Positions 1 to 13,300 of a DNA stretch of 64,000 nucleotides are shown piece after piece. The first letter of the stretch is position 1. Each line of letters opens with the position of its first letter. The notes beneath the pieces are model-generated. The model was not told where the DNA came from and ran no database searches. It worked only from the letters and a program-made list of their open reading frames with translations. Made by a program: the position numbers and the translations under genes. Source of the stretch: Sarocladium kiliense (taxonomy: Eukaryota; Ascomycota; Sordariomycetes; Hypocreales; Sarocladiaceae); contig JAUZTG010000028.1 of assembly GCA_030734395.1 (NCBI GenBank), forward strand, positions 186,001 through 250,000, in the 5' to 3' direction.

Positions 1-1236
1 GGTCGAATCGGCGATAGGTGTGATCTTCTTGAAGCCGTCAAAGATGACAGCGCTGTCGCCGTCAGGCTTCGCATACCATAGCTCAGTAGCAGCCAGCTTC
101 ATGCCGCTGTTTTGCAACCAGGCCACCCATGCCCCGGCATTGGGGTCTTTGGGTGAGGAAGCGATGAGCTCGGAAAAGGCGTCTGACACTTCGTCGAAGC
201 TGGGTTCGAGGTATGTCTTCGTGCCTCCCCACATCTCTCCCTTGGGAAGAGGCAAAGCCTCAAAGGTGAAGGCAGTGACGATACCGAAGTTATTTCCGCC
301 GCCTCGCAGAGCCCAATAAAGCTCGGGGTCGGACTTGGGCGTGACTTGAAGAATATATCCCGCCGCTGTCACGACCTAATCAGAGTTAGAGAGTCAGTGT
401 ACATTCGCTGCAAAGGTCCAGATTGAGGAGATTATACCTCATATTTGACAACGTTGTCGCACGCCCATCCGTAAATGTTGGAGAAGAAAGAGATTCCGCC
501 TGTCTCGAGGATTAGCATAGTCGAAGATAAAGCCTAGACACACTCAAACTTACCTCCCAAGGTCAGACCGCCGGTTCCGACACTGGAGACACGTCCTCCT
601 GCCACGGTGAGATCACGGCTGTCGAGCTTTTTGTATACATCTGCCCAGCGGTTCCCAGGTCCGATCGTCACTTTCTTCTTGTTGCAAGATAACCTGACAT
701 AGTTGAGCTTCTCAAGTGAGATGGTGATGCCACCCTCTACGCTTGAACCGCCTGCAAAGGCAGCGTGTCCACCGCTTTTGACGGCGAAGGGGCATTGTGT
801 CAACCGACTGATAAGGACTACGGCCGAGACATCCTTTGTTGTGGACGGCTTGAAGATGCAGCGCGGCGACACGTCGTTCTGGAGTTGTGACCAGTATGAG
901 CTGGTGAAGGCGTCGTACGCTGCATCCTCTTCGCCAATAACAGTGTCTTTACCGTACAACAGAGCGAGGGTCGAACACTACAATGGCGTGAACCGCAATT
1001 AGAAAAGTTTGGCTCTACGCCGCAATGGCGCAGGGTGGATGAGCAGAACTTACAGCTGCTGAGCAAAGACCAGTGTCCCCACGCCTCGATAAGTCAGATA
1101 GGGGAGGCAATTGCGACACGTCAATGCCCAGTTCCTCGAGAGCGGTGGTCACATTGAAGTCGGCAGGCTCATATGCCTGTGCATCAACGCTGCCCACCAG
1201 CCCGCCAAGCGAAAGAAGTATAACCGGAAAGATCAT
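1..1236 (-). CDS. Secreted FAD-linked oxidase (BBE-like/PCMH-type), C-terminus cut by window edge
   Basis: Oxidase of the berberine-bridge/6-hydroxynicotine oxidase type, which binds FAD (often covalently) and oxidises small molecules, commonly in secondary metabolism. It starts at 1236 with a hydrophobic signal peptide (MIFPVILLSLGGLVGSVDAQ), so it is probably secreted. Introns read as 978-1053, 500-553 and 376-437, all GT..AG, and joining them keeps frame. FAD-domain (PCMH) landmarks appear in order: KSGGHAAFAGG near residue 120, VGTGGLTLGGGISFFS across the second intron, then LYWALRGGGNNFGIVTAF. The C-terminal substrate domain lies beyond base 1. The gene diverges from the membrane protein at 2288. 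The substrate cannot be told from sequence. Confidence 0.9.
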
Positions 1237-2287
1237 CGCAAAAGCCCAGATCCTCTGCTATAGACAAAGTTTGAGGGAATTGGGGTTACAGCAACGGAAC
1301 GTGGAACATGCAAGGTGCAGGATTCTGCTGCATGTCGGGTGTATATCACTTTTCACAGGTACCAAGGCCAATCCTCTCGCGTAATGGATGCTACGAAACT
1401 AACTCCGAGGCAGGAAGACTATGTTGGAACCGATGGACATGGGTTCTCCAATCAGCTGCTCGGCCTATCGAAGCTGGGAACCGGGGACGCGGAGGTCAAT
1501 CTCCCAAGCATGCAAGGACGCGACCAACACTCAATATATATCCCTGCAGGTAACGTAGCAAGCCACTTTAGGAAGGCGGATGTATGCAGGCGACATGAGC
1601 ACCGACAAGGGGTATAGTTTTTTCGGCACGAAAGTTTTTCTTTAGGTGGCGATCATTGTCGATCGTGTGTAAAAAACAATTGTAATCCTGAAGGTTGATC
1701 CCCAAACTTGACTCAGGGCAGTAGCTTGCCGTCCCGAATGTGATGCCAACGTGCTTGCTATCTTCACATGCTGGTGGCCAAGGCCCCAGAAATACAATCA
1801 ACTAAGCGAGCCTTATGGTCTATTGAGGCAGCCGGTTACCCGGTCGGTCCGGTCCCTCCGGTCCCTGTCACACATCAGTTGAACCTCCCCTGCTAGTCTC
1901 TTCCTGATGCTTGTCGACTGTGCCGCAGGCAAGGAACAGAACAAGCAAAGAGCTCCCAGGGTATCATCAGACTAATGCGAGTTTCAGCGTAAAATGCCTC
2001 TTCGACTTGCCATCTATTGATATTGCCTAGGCATAGCATGGGTGTAGGTGTGTCTGCGTATCAGGTTCGCACATGTCTTCATGCCGTGCAAATCCTCCTA
2101 TCAGAAGGGAGACGGACGGCACAGTCACACTACAGGAGAAGGATGAGATCCTTCCATTCCCATTCCCCATGACTCCTACGGAGTATAGGAGGACCTACTC
2201 CTTTAAAGGACTAAAAGAACTGCACCAAATGCTCTGACCATTGTTTGAAGGCTGAATTGTTTCCACGCCTCATGTTCCTGCCACAGG
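1237..2287. promoter_or_regulatory. Divergent intergenic region with CGGTCC repeats
   Basis: Region of 1,051 bases between the divergent oxidase and rhodopsin-fold genes; both promoters must lie here. At 1841-1865 a short run holds repeated CGGTC/CCGGTCC units (CCGGTCC at 1849-1855 and 1858-1864). CGG-type triplets are typical of Zn2Cys6 regulator sites, but nothing here proves binding. No gene seen. Confidence 0.4.
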
Positions 2288-3576
2288 ATGGCGCCAACGA
2301 GAATCAACAACACGGCCCTAATGGCTACGGGCATTAGCCTGGCCGTCCTCACCACAGCAGTTTTTTCGGCTCGTATGTACCTCGGCATCGTAAAACAACG
2401 TCGGTTTTCGTGGGAAGATGGCTGGCTGATCGCAGCATGGGCTGTGTTCATCGCCATCACGAGTCTGTATCTCAACATCGGCCCTGTCATCTTCCGCATC
2501 GAGGCTCTAGCTGCTGGAGACATCCCCTTGTATCCCACAGTGGCCGACGACAGCCTCGCTTTGCAGAAAACGTTCTTCGTTACGACTTCTGGACTCTGGA
2601 TCTGTCTTTGGCTCGTCAAAGCATCGCTTCTGAGCCTGTATAAGCGGTTGGTTGGAAGTGTTCGGTCTTACTTGATTGCGTGGTGGATTGTTGTCGTTAT
2701 CTGCGTGGTTGTAAGTTCATGACAGCCTGAACTGACACCAGTCTCGGGGTTTCCATTGTTGCTGATTGATGCGAGTAGACTTTGGCACTTGCAATTACAT
2801 CGTCTATGCTTTCCTGTTCCAGCATGAAAGCCTGGTTTACGGCTGGAGCCTGTGGAACGCCGCGAGACATCAAAGCTTCGTTTATCAGCCTGTGGTACTC
2901 GTATGCTGTTGATGTCTTGACAGATCTGCTCGGTGAGCCGCCTTGAGCTTGGACAGCTGCCAGAGTTCCGACGCGACAGGACAATATTGACAATCATAGT
3001 GATGCTCCTTCCCATTCAACTGATTCGAAAACTACAAATGCCACGCAAGCGTAAGCTTAGCATCGCAGGCCTATTTGGCCTCGGTTGGATCTGCATTGGA
3101 ATATCGACCTTGCGCGCAGCGTACCTTGGTAATGATAGTACCAGAGAAAGGTTCAGGCAACCGTCGACCTCTTGGCTTGCTCTCTGGGCTGTCGTTGAGG
3201 CATCAATAGGTACGTTGATCACTCTCACTAGCAAAGATATGTACCGTGCTGAGACTCTTCGATTGCAGCTGTAATAATAGGATGTTGTCCGGGACTGTAC
3301 CGCGAAGCGAAGATCATCTCCAGCAGGAGTAACAATTATTACCACGAACGAGGTTACAATGGAGGTTATAGGCTTGGATCCAACGGTCGACAGAGATCCA
3401 ATAGCGAAGGGCCAGATATTCGGCTAAACAGCTACCCCCGGCCGGCTGCGAAAGACCGCGATGATGCAAGCAGCCAGGAAGATCTCGTGGAGCCAGTGCC
3501 TAAGGATCAGATCAAAGTGACACGATCAGTACACGTGCGAGAGCAAGAGATGGGAGATACCACCAGCCGAGTATAG
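2288..3576 (+). CDS. Rhodopsin-fold integral membrane protein (SAT4/Pth11-like family)
   Basis: Seven-helix plasma-membrane protein of the fungal family usually annotated 'integral membrane protein' or rhodopsin domain-containing (SAT4/Pth11-like). Members are candidate receptors; ligands are mostly unknown. Four exons are joined by introns 2711-2778, 2933-2999 and 3210-3268 with clean frame. The protein opens with a helix ending in the RMYLGIVKQRRFSWEDGW segment, the usual first loop of the family. Further hydrophobic helices follow, and the end is marked by VVEASIAVIIGCCPGLY, which corresponds to the conserved last helix (EASIxxIxxCLPxL in the family). A hydrophilic, charged tail of about 85 residues follows. 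The short first helix suggests the extracellular CFEM domain of true Pth11 is absent. Confidence 0.85.
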
Positions 3577-4238
3577 ACATGAAGGCTTGCTTGCGTAAGT
3601 AGAGGACAATAAGGGAGCGGGAATAATTGAACAAAATCTTGTATTCATGAACAACCTGTGTTAGCGTGGAGTTTCTCAAGCCATCAAGATAGGGAGCTAA
3701 GTGCGGTTTGAATGTTACCTTGCTACAGCGAGTGCCCATATGTTTCAGATGCGAAGAACATAGCCAGACCTGTCTCGCTGAGAAGCATCTTTTCAAGCCC
3801 TAGTCGCATTAGCAGTTGTCCATCATGGCAAAATATCGCTGAGCTGGCGCGTCGGCTTAGGTGGCTTTACTTTCTTTGTGTTAGAGTACGTCCATTGGGA
3901 GAGAGAGAGGGGGGGATGTGGCTGATTAGCTCAGCCACATCATGGGGAAGCGCCTGGAAGACCCCCGGAACATGGGACCTGAGCCGCTAAGCGGGATCCA
4001 GCACCGCCACACTTCTGGCGCAGGACATGTGTCACTGGTGCCCCTCGTCGTCAGCACCCGCCCTACGTACCTTAGCTCTCCCAGCTCGACCTGTGTCCTT
4101 TCATCATTCCGCCAACGAACAAAGCGACTGCATTCACTCGACAGCTGATTCCAGCGCTTTTGCAATTTCGGATACCCATCTCAGACCATTATAGACGACT
4201 CGACAGTCCTTTTGCCCGTCGCGTTCACATCTTGAAGC
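3577..4238. promoter_or_regulatory. Intergenic: 3' end of membrane protein gene and SEC18 promoter
   Basis: About 660 bases. The final 200 bases upstream of SEC18 are rich in C and T on the + strand, as in many fungal promoters and leaders. Small open frames on both strands (for example 3926-4165) have no protein-like features. No other feature seen. Confidence 0.4.
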
Positions 4239-6910
4239 ATGTCTAGAGCCCCGCCTGGTGGTGGCTCAGGACGTATGCCATTCGGCGGTATGGGCCTCCC
4301 CGGGGCCAACCCGCGAGGTCCTCCCAGCCAGGGCCAACGAGCCGATCCTCGACAGTACGGTGATCCGAACCAAGGCTACGGTCAGCAAGGCTATGGCCAG
4401 CCGCAGTCGCAATATGGTGGCGGAGGATCTCAAGGGTACGGTGACACTCGCATGTCACAAGGAGGCGGTGGTGGTCGACCTGGATACAGTGAGAAGGGTC
4501 CTTCTGGTGGCGGGAGGCAGGTTCCTCTCCGCGTCGAGAAGGTCCCAGACAAGAGTCTACAGTCTCGTCTAATCTATGGTAACATGTGAGTACTCTTGTC
4601 CTACGCCGAAAAAAAACAACCGTCCCGTTGTGCTGATGACGACATCTTAGGTGCGCCGTGTCTACCGAAGACTTTCCCCCGAACCGCGATGGCTCCGACC
4701 TCTACATCCTCCTCCGGGGCGGTGACCCTGTCGGCGAATATGTCGTTACCGCAAAGCCTGTCCCTGGCTTCCCTCAGGGCGGCATCAGCTTGTCCGACCC
4801 CCAACGGTCTTGGTGCGGCATCACCATGCGGGACAGCTTCACTGGTGAAGTCTACGACCCCTTCGCCACTGGCGGCAAGGCATACCTCGGTCAACTCGAT
4901 CTCGAAATTGGATTCGCATCCCCTAGCAAGAAGACACAGACGCCGTACGACGAGGATGAGCTGGCCAAGATCTTCGTCGACACATGCCAGAACCAGGTTC
5001 TTGCGCCAGGACAGCGCATCTTGATGGATGTCCGGAACATCCCGCTGCTCATCATCGTCAAGACCGTTGGCTTGACGGACTTGGCCATGTCAACTGGCGA
5101 CGGGAGCAAGCAGACCTTCAGGGAACCCAATGCCCGTGGTATCTTGACGAACCAGACGAGGGTCCTGTTCCACCGCGATGGCAAGGGTGATTTCAACCTC
5201 AAGCCTTCCATGAACAAGCCCAACTCCAACGCCATTCTGGCTCCAGACTTCAAGTTCGAGGATATGGGCATTGGTGGTCTCGGCAATGAGTTCTCGACCA
5301 TCTTCCGTCGAGCGTTCGCGTCACGAGTCTTCCCACCTGGTCTCGTGGCCAAGATCGGCATTCCGCACGTCAAGGGCATGCTTCTTTACGGTCCGCCGGG
5401 TACAGGAAAGACTCTCATCGCTAGGCAGATTGGAAAGATGCTCAACGCCCGACCACCTAAGGTCATCAACGGTCCTGAGGTGCTGAACAAGTACGTTGGT
5501 CAGTCTGAAGAGAATATTCGAAAGCTCTTCGCGGACGCCGAGAAGGAGTATAAAGAGAAGGGCGATGAGAGTAGTCTTCACATCATCATCTTCGATGAGC
5601 TGGATGCTGTCTGCAAGCAACGTGGCTCTGGAGCTGGAGGTGGTACTGGCGTTGGTGACAGTGTTGTCAACCAACTGCTGTCCAAGCTCGATGGTGTCGA
5701 TCAGCTCAACAACATTCTACTCATCGGTATGACCAACCGTAAGGACATGATCGATGATGCTCTTCTTCGTCCTGGTCGCCTGGAGGTCCACCTTGAGATT
5801 TCGCTTCCCGATGAATCCGGTCGTCTTGAGATTCTCAAGATTCATACGGCAAAGATGAGCGAGAACGGCCTCCTCGATCCAGACGTCGACCTCGCGGAGC
5901 TTGCAGGCTTGACGAAGAACTACTCGGGTGCTGAACTCAACGGCCTTGTCAAGGCTGCGGCTTCATTCGCCTTTTCTCGCCACACTGAGGTTGGCCAACT
6001 AGCCGCCGTCAAGCAGGATGTGGCCAACATGAAGATCAACCGGAACGATTTTATGAACGCGCTGACCGAGGTGCGTCCTGCCTACGGTGTGTCCGAAGCG
6101 GAGCTGGAGGAGGCGGTGCGCCTGGGTATCATTCACTACGGACCGCACATCGATGCGACTATCCAGGAGATGTCGCGTGTTGTTGGCATGATTCGCGAGG
6201 ACCCCAACAAGTTTGCAACATCGGTCCTCTTCCACGGTCCCAAGTCAGCAGGCAAGACGGCGCTAGCGGCGCATATTGCCATGGAGTCTGGGTTCCCGTT
6301 TGTGAAGATGGTTACCCCCGCGGACCTGGTGGGTTACAGGGACGACTTCGCAAAGAAGGATTACGTGCACAAGGCATTTGCGGACGCGTACAAGTCGCCA
6401 GCCAGTATTTTGATCTTGGACGATTTTGAGAGGCTTATTGGGTGGAACCCGATTGGACCGCGTTTCTCGAACACGATGCTGGAGGCGCTGACGACGCTCA
6501 TCGTGTCTAGGCCCCCTAAGGTAAGCTACACCAACTTAATTTCGATTGACCTTGACTAACATGATTCTCTCTAGGGCCATCGCCTCCTCGTATTCGTCAC
6601 GACATCCAAGGCTTCCGTCCTGAAGATGCTCGAGATCGACATGGATTTTGCCAAGAAGGTTGCCGTCCCCGCGATTGCGAACCTGCGGGAACTCGGGGCA
6701 GTGATGCACGAGGCTCGCGTGTACCAAGACGACGCAGACATTGGAAGGACACTGCAGCAGATCCAGCAAAGAACTGGGTCGGAGCAGGTGGGCGTCGGTG
6801 TCAAGACGGTGTTGGACTGTATTTTCGAGGCAAAGGCTGGAGGAAGCGAAGGGGTTATGGAGACTTTTACCGAGTTGATGGTGGAAAGCGTGCAGGAGAT
6901 GAACGGTTGA
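4239..6910 (+). CDS. SEC18: Vesicular-fusion ATPase Sec18/NSF
   Basis: AAA+ ATPase that, with alpha-SNAP/Sec17, disassembles SNARE complexes after membrane fusion throughout the secretory and endocytic pathways. Exons 4239-4585, 4651-6520 and 6575-6910 give 850 residues. The N-terminus has a Gly/Gln/Tyr-rich extension of about 90 residues (repeats of GYGQ), then the substrate-binding N domain. D1 ATPase: Walker A GPPGTGKT at about residues 363-370 and Walker B IIIFDELDAV with D431-E432, plus the GMTNRKDMID sensor region and LRPGRLEVHLE arginine-finger segment. D2: P-loop GPKSAGKT at about 645-652 and Walker B ILILDDFERLIGW, which match the degenerate D2 of NSF proteins. Start chosen because the extension reads continuously from this ATG into the N domain across the first intron. 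Confidence 0.97.
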
Positions 6911-9900
6911 GAGGTTGCTGGCATAGACATGTAAAAAGCGGCGTACGTTGCCTGTTGATTCAAGGTTACCATGCGAATAGACGTGTTCACACTTGGAAAT
7001 GTTCGAACGATCCGGAGCCCGCGAGCACAATGACATGAATCCTACTTGATGATTTTGCTACATTCACAGCTAATGAAATGTCTTTCGAATGTGATGTTAT
7101 ATTTTGCCGATATAGGGTAGGTCGTACTGCCAGATCGGTAGGAGAGAACACGCCGAGGACTCAATTTATTGACACATCATACGGTACAGATCAATGCACT
7201 TGACACATGGTCCGAGCGATCCGATTCATGCTCCAAGGAGGAGATCGTACTACGATCCTCGTAGAAAGCCAACAGCCGATGATGGAAAGTCGGGCGTGAT
7301 CGGATGGGGCGTCCCGAGGAAGGGGAGATTCATGCGCGCGGGATAAGCGTGCCGCAAATCCTGTGATGCTTTCTAATAGACTTTCCCTTTTGACCCTTTC
7401 CACTGCTAAAGACGGGCTTGATATTCATCGATAGTGGACCGGATTTATCGGTATGGCATTCTTAGTGATTGTGATAAGTTATGAATCCTGAAGTAATAAC
7501 GAGTATCCAATTCGGAAGGTGATTCATGATCGCGCAGAAGCGATAGATGGGCATTGGCGAGGGTAAAAACTACAAAGTGGGGGCAGTTTTCCAAAACGAC
7601 AAGCAGGGATCATTCTCAGCGTTCAAGCCACGGTTCGCAACGGTTCGTCGCGAAAGTGTGAATTCCACCTTGGCTGAAAGCCACCCCCAAAACCGCCAGG
7701 CTGAAACCGTGACAATTTCCACTGGTGGGAAAGCCACAAACCCGGGGATGGTGATCCGGGAGGGGTTGGTGGCACAGGTTAGTGAAAGCCTCGCTTCCGG
7801 CTGGCTGGGAAATTTTGTTAACGGTGGTTGGCAGAAGTGCGCAGGTTATTGATTGATTGATTGGTGGTGTTATTCATGTTTGCCTGGTAATGAATGGGTT
7901 GGGTTTATTATAGGGGAGAGGAGGAGGGGCAAAAGGGAAGAGATTGGCGGGATTCATGCGTGTGGTTCATGCTTCGTAAAGCTTACCAACGCGCACGCTC
8001 GGCTCAGTGAAAGTTTCTCCGTGCAGTGTCCAGTTACCCCATACTTTAGGTATCAATGGATAAGTTGGGAAGAAATAGGAGATTTTTGAGATTAGATGCA
8101 ACAGACGCGTCCAAGCGCGTCGTCGTTGTCGATTGATAGAGTTCAAGCCGAGTCCACATGCAAAGTTTAAAAGCTTGGAAGGGGGGGAGACAGCGCATGC
8201 ATGCATGAGGGAGTGCCCGTGCCGAAGCCGTGCATTTGCAAGTATTAATATATCAGCAGTGCAAGAGGATGCGATGCGGCTTGGTAATTTCGAATGTTGC
8301 TGCACGCACTTATGCGATGTTGGACCGTACGTGACCAATGAGTGCGACCGTATGTTACGGTGGACGCGAGGTGCTCCTACAACACCCGAGATTGAAATTG
8401 GGCATCCTTCGCATCGAGGAGGATGGTAGAAGGTGTGTGTGGTTGGATTAGGCCCGCAATGACGCTGTGTTTGAACCAGTCGATCAGTGTATGGTTGGAC
8501 CGAATAGTGGCAGAAAAGCAGGAGACGAGACGAGATCGAGGGAAGTGCATGCATATGCAGGAGAGGTGGTCGGTGCTTTGTTTGCAGTGTGGTGGTTCTT
8601 GGTTTGTGGGCGGTGCAATGATGTCAGGACGCAAACCCGCGGCGAGGAGGGGGAAACGATGATGTATTAGTGAGTGCAGTAGGATGATCTTGCGATCGGG
8701 TTGAGCGGTCACGTCATGACGAGATCTGTGTTTTATGATGCTTCAATTGATGCTTCAAATGATGCGAATCGCAAACGAATGTGACATGTTGCCCAAATCT
8801 GCCAGGTACGGGCGGACGATCAGGGCAAGGTTCGAGGGTTGCAAGTGGCGTCCGTCGCCACGTGATGGGATGCAAGGCACGCGCAGTATCACAGCAGGAT
8901 GGGCGGCAAGCAGGCCACTCGGAGGGAACCGGCGACGGGTCGGCTGGGGAAGCAGGATTTCCCAGAGAGAAGGAGAAAGTGAGGGGGAAATGGAATAGAG
9001 TCGCAGAAAGTGGCAGGGTGATGATGTCAATGCGCTTGGACGCGTGTAACAGACAGATAGAGAGGGAATCCCAGTTTTTGAAGCTGGGATGACACTGACA
9101 CTGACTGGTCGCAGGCAAGGATGGATGGATGACCCAGGCCAGGGTTATGTAACCCTGACCTGCTACGACTTCTTTCGGTGCTTGCACACTACTCTCGCGT
9201 GAAGTTACAGGGGATCAACAGCCTGGACCGTCGTCCACCGCTGCTAGCAGTGCGGAGTGGATCCGGGCCAACCCCAGCACTGGCCCGACCGAGCGGCTCA
9301 TCCACTGGGAACTGGCGCCGGGCTGCACCGTGCCCACTGGTGCCCCTGTAATGCCAGTGCTAACGGGGCAGGGGGGGAGGTACTTGTGTGTGTGACCGTT
9401 GATGCCGTTGATCAGCATGTATCTCGATCTCCACCCACCCGCCCGTCCGTTGGGTGCCTGGTCATCACCCAGCCCAGCCCGAGCCCAGCCATCACCCATT
9501 GACTCGCTCAGTCACCCACCTCTCGCGCATTGACAGCACTGACTGAGGTGGTGACTGGCACCACTCGACTGGCCCTGCCCACCTCCAGGCCAATCGATCC
9601 AACCATCACTGGCCAACCCAACTTCTTGGTCCAGGTACTGCCGAGTGCTTGTGCCTGTCTGCTCGTGCTTGTCACTGATCAACACCACCACCACCACCAC
9701 CTCTGCTCCCATCTACTCCTCCTCACCTACCTACTCACTTACTCATTCAACCACATCACCACCGCCTCACACCTCTTCCCCTCATGCGACACGCACAATC
9801 CACCTGAGCGAGCACCCGCCCGCCGCGACATGATCGGTATGTTCTCCTTCCTCAACTTCCTTCCCCTCACAACCATCCTTGCCCAGTCTCTCTCAGCACA

Positions 9901-10336
9901 GCAGCCAAAAACACCATACAACAGCATCCACCGACCCCTGCGCCCAGCCACGCTCGAATCGCAACCGTCCACTTCTGCTGCTATGCTTCCTCTCACCACT
10001 GTTTCTGCCGCCTTCAGCATGACGTTATGAGACACAGGCCTTATATTTTTTGCTTCTGGCCGCCCCCCTCCCCTTTCCAACCTCGTCGACGACACACTAC
10101 CCACGCGCCAACCACGAGTCTACCTGAGGAAATCCTCCGTGGAACCTCTTTCTTTTCTTCTGCTGCTTCCCTCGGCTTCCAGGCTGCCAGCGCGCCCCCT
10201 CCTCGCCACTGCAAACACATCACGCCGTTTTCCCTGAACTCACCTTGCTGACATACTTCGTCTCTTGTTCCCAAATGTAGCACATAAAGTGTCCGAGAGC
10301 ATCACGGTTGCCGCATGACCCTCTGCGACGGTCAAC
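6911..10336. other. Gene-poor intergenic region ending in the pyrimidine-rich LTE1 leader
   Basis: About 3.4 kb with no supportable gene. Open frames on both strands (for example 7967-8554 minus, 8714-9187 minus, 9530-10030 plus) lack domain-like composition and look like chance frames. From about 9,450 to 10,330 the + strand becomes strongly C/T-rich with CACCAC and CTCCTC runs, which fits a long promoter or untranslated leader of LTE1. Upstream ATGs occur in that stretch, so translation of LTE1 may be affected by upstream frames. Confidence 0.4.
9683..9700. repeat. (CAC)6 microsatellite
   Basis: Six tandem CAC units within the pyrimidine-rich region upstream of LTE1. Confidence 0.9.
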
Positions 10337-13300
10337 ATGGCCGTCTTCGAACCCCTCTCCTCCATGCTCCCCCCCGATCTGTCCGACGACCTCGCATCGC
10401 AGCAGCAACCAGCCGTCACCGCTGCCTCTGCCTCCAAGAAGAACCCGGTATCGCCCTCCCGGCCCGCTGCGGCACGAGACCTAACATTTAAGAGGACTTC
10501 TCCCCGAACTGCCATCGCGCCCACCGCCAAGGATGTCTCAACAACAAACCAAAAGCCGTCCGCCACCACGGCTTCTTCCTTGAGGGCAAAGCGACACTCC
10601 CCGGCTACGGCAATAGGCGGCAAGGCTCCCATCGTCATGAATGAGGGGAGGTCGCAAGGCGAGAGGTCCACCTTGCGCACCAGGAAGGGGTCGGAGTCGG
10701 ACAAGTGGGATGTTACACCAGATGGAGGCTCGGCTGGACGCGAAGGTCGCCAATTCGCCGTCGCCAATGTGGGCAATAATGGCAGAATCTATCTCAGGTA
10801 TGGCTCCTTTTACAAGCACCTGGAGTACTCCCATACCCCGAATTCCAGGGGAGTCATGTGGGGGAAACTGTCGAGCGTGATTCAACCCGCATTCCAGCAA
10901 CCCCTCCCCTGACCTGAGACCTTGCAAATGACGAAAACTGACTCACCTCAAACAGGCCTACGGTTCGACCTGCCCATCAGAGATACCCTCAGCCAAGTTT
11001 CGTGTTTCCCATCACACCACCTGGGCCAGGTGGCCTCGATGCTATGGTAGCCGAGGCGGCCTCTGCCAAAGCATACGAAGGCAGCGAACTGCACACAAGT
11101 ACATGGACACCTACACCGGAGCCTTCACCTCTCGTGGGACAGCGCCAGTACTTCCCTGAACCTCAGAGCGCCGAGCGCCCTTCACGGCATCGCAGAGCCG
11201 TCTCTGACAGTACGATACAAGAGCCGACGCCAGCCAGTGAATCTGACAAAGGCGCCTTCAAGATCGTCATCTCAAAACCTGGTGAGGAGCAAAGACCTAA
11301 AACGATGGAGGATGTGGACCCAGCAGCGACACCCGTGCTCGACATAAGGATACCGTCATGGCGCCTCGGGACACCACACTTTACCTCTAGGGGGGCTATG
11401 CTCCGTGGTTCATCCTATGCGCCGACTGAGGAATATAGGAATAGTGGCCTGTCATTACTCAACAGATCGCATCAAGAACTTGGCACACCAGTCCGCGGCC
11501 TGGCCTCTCGCCGGCCTAGTGCTTTGCAGGTTCCTCCACTGCGCCAGAATCCTTCCAACTCTCTTCAGTCGCCAAGTCTGAAATCCCCCAGCTTGGCATC
11601 ACCTTTGACGGCCCGTCCTTTCCGCGCTACCTATGTCTCTACACATCTTGCCATCGAACCTGGCATGTTCGATGCTCTCACCTTCAAACCCGCTTGCGAT
11701 GACCGATCCATAGTTCGATATGCCTCCATCTCTGGCGCAGTCACTGCAGCCACACCACCTAGACTTGTGGCCGAAATCACCTCACCTAGCTTTTTGGATT
11801 ACGAACTCATCTCCGATTTCTTCCTCACCTTTAGGTCGTTCCTCGAACCCCAAGACCTGCTTCGCATGCTCGTCGCACGACTTCGATGGGCTGTGGCCCG
11901 CAATGATGAGACAGGCATGGTCGTCCGCGTTCGGACATTCGTCGCACTTCGGCATTGGATCCTGAATTACTTCATGGACGATTTCGTGGTGGACTACGGC
12001 CTTCGAGTTACGTTCTGTAATCTCCTCAATGAATTCGTGGATGAGCTTTCTCAGGATATCCGGGCGCGCAAGGTTCAGCTCAAGATCCTCACCGAACTCA
12101 AGAAGTGTTGGCGACGGGTTTGCGCTCATTACTGGGACGGCCCTGACTTCGACGATACTCTCGATGCCACTGTGCCGATTGCGCCCGGCGGTATTGCTGG
12201 ACATCGCGACCCGACTTTGGACCCAACGTTCTGGGACAAAGAGGAGGAAGACGATGAGGTGCCGCAGCTTGATACCATCTTTCCTCAGAAGCTGGTGGCG
12301 ACTGGGCCAAACAGCTTCTACGCTGATGTGTCGAGGGCTGGGCACGTGGGCGATTCTATCGTTTACGAGAACCGTCCACGGACTCCAGAGCATCAAATGA
12401 CGACTACGGACCCGGACATTGGCCCTGGATCACCTTACAGCATGACCAGCATGGACGTTGTGTCATGTTCGTTCCCTGCAAAGGCCATTAGGTCTCTTAA
12501 CCCACTTGGTGGTCATCCGCTCGCGCTCCATCCTGCTCCTTCGAGCTCCGTCTACAATCAAAGTGGCCCTGTTGCAACTACTCCCAAGGCTTTGGTCGGG
12601 AAGAGGGTTCGTCCTAAGCACCATCACCAACGGAACAACAGCCTCACGGACTCGTTGCGAGATCATGACCCGGACAAGACCTCAATCCGGGACAAGGAGT
12701 TCATGATGACGTCTCCGAATGCTGGAAGTCTGGTGCGCGGGAATGTCTTCCCGCCCGCCAAGGGCTTTGTCGAGTTTCCTCCAGCTTCCCGGCGGCGAGG
12801 GGAGGCTCAACGACAGACCACTGTGTTCGATACCCAAGAGGCTGATCGACTTCAAATTGCGAAGCAACCAGATGCCATGTCCAGCACGGGTATGCGAAAA
12901 CTCATTGGAAGCGTGCGTCGGGCACTGAGCACCCGCGGACAAATGTTGGGACCATCTGGCGGCAACTTAATTGCTATGGAAGCCATCGGACCCAAGGGGG
13001 CTACTACAAATCGCTTGCCAGGAACTGCTGTGGTCCCAACTGAACGACCAGGGCCGAAAGGCACAAGACCACCTGTTCGCATCGACTTATTAGGTGCCGA
13101 GGTCGCCGAGGACTTTAAGAAGGCCGTCCGCGAGGATGCTGCAGCTGAGGCTGAGCAGTATGGCTTGGGCATTTCACCTGCTCCTAATTCTGCTCCTCTC
13201 CCGGAAAGGGACTACTCCGCGGCACACATGGATGACACTGAGTTCAACTCATTGCAAAAGCAGAAGGCTCGACCGATCAGTGATATGGGCATGACGGTCG

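Noticed and set aside
7967..8554. 195-residue open frame on the minus strand
   Set aside because: No protein-like pattern; several overlapping frames in the same region are equally long, as expected by chance in GC-rich DNA.
9530..10030. 166-residue open frame on the plus strand upstream of LTE1
   Set aside because: Composition follows the CT-rich DNA (His/Ser/Thr/Leu runs), with no domain; better read as leader sequence.
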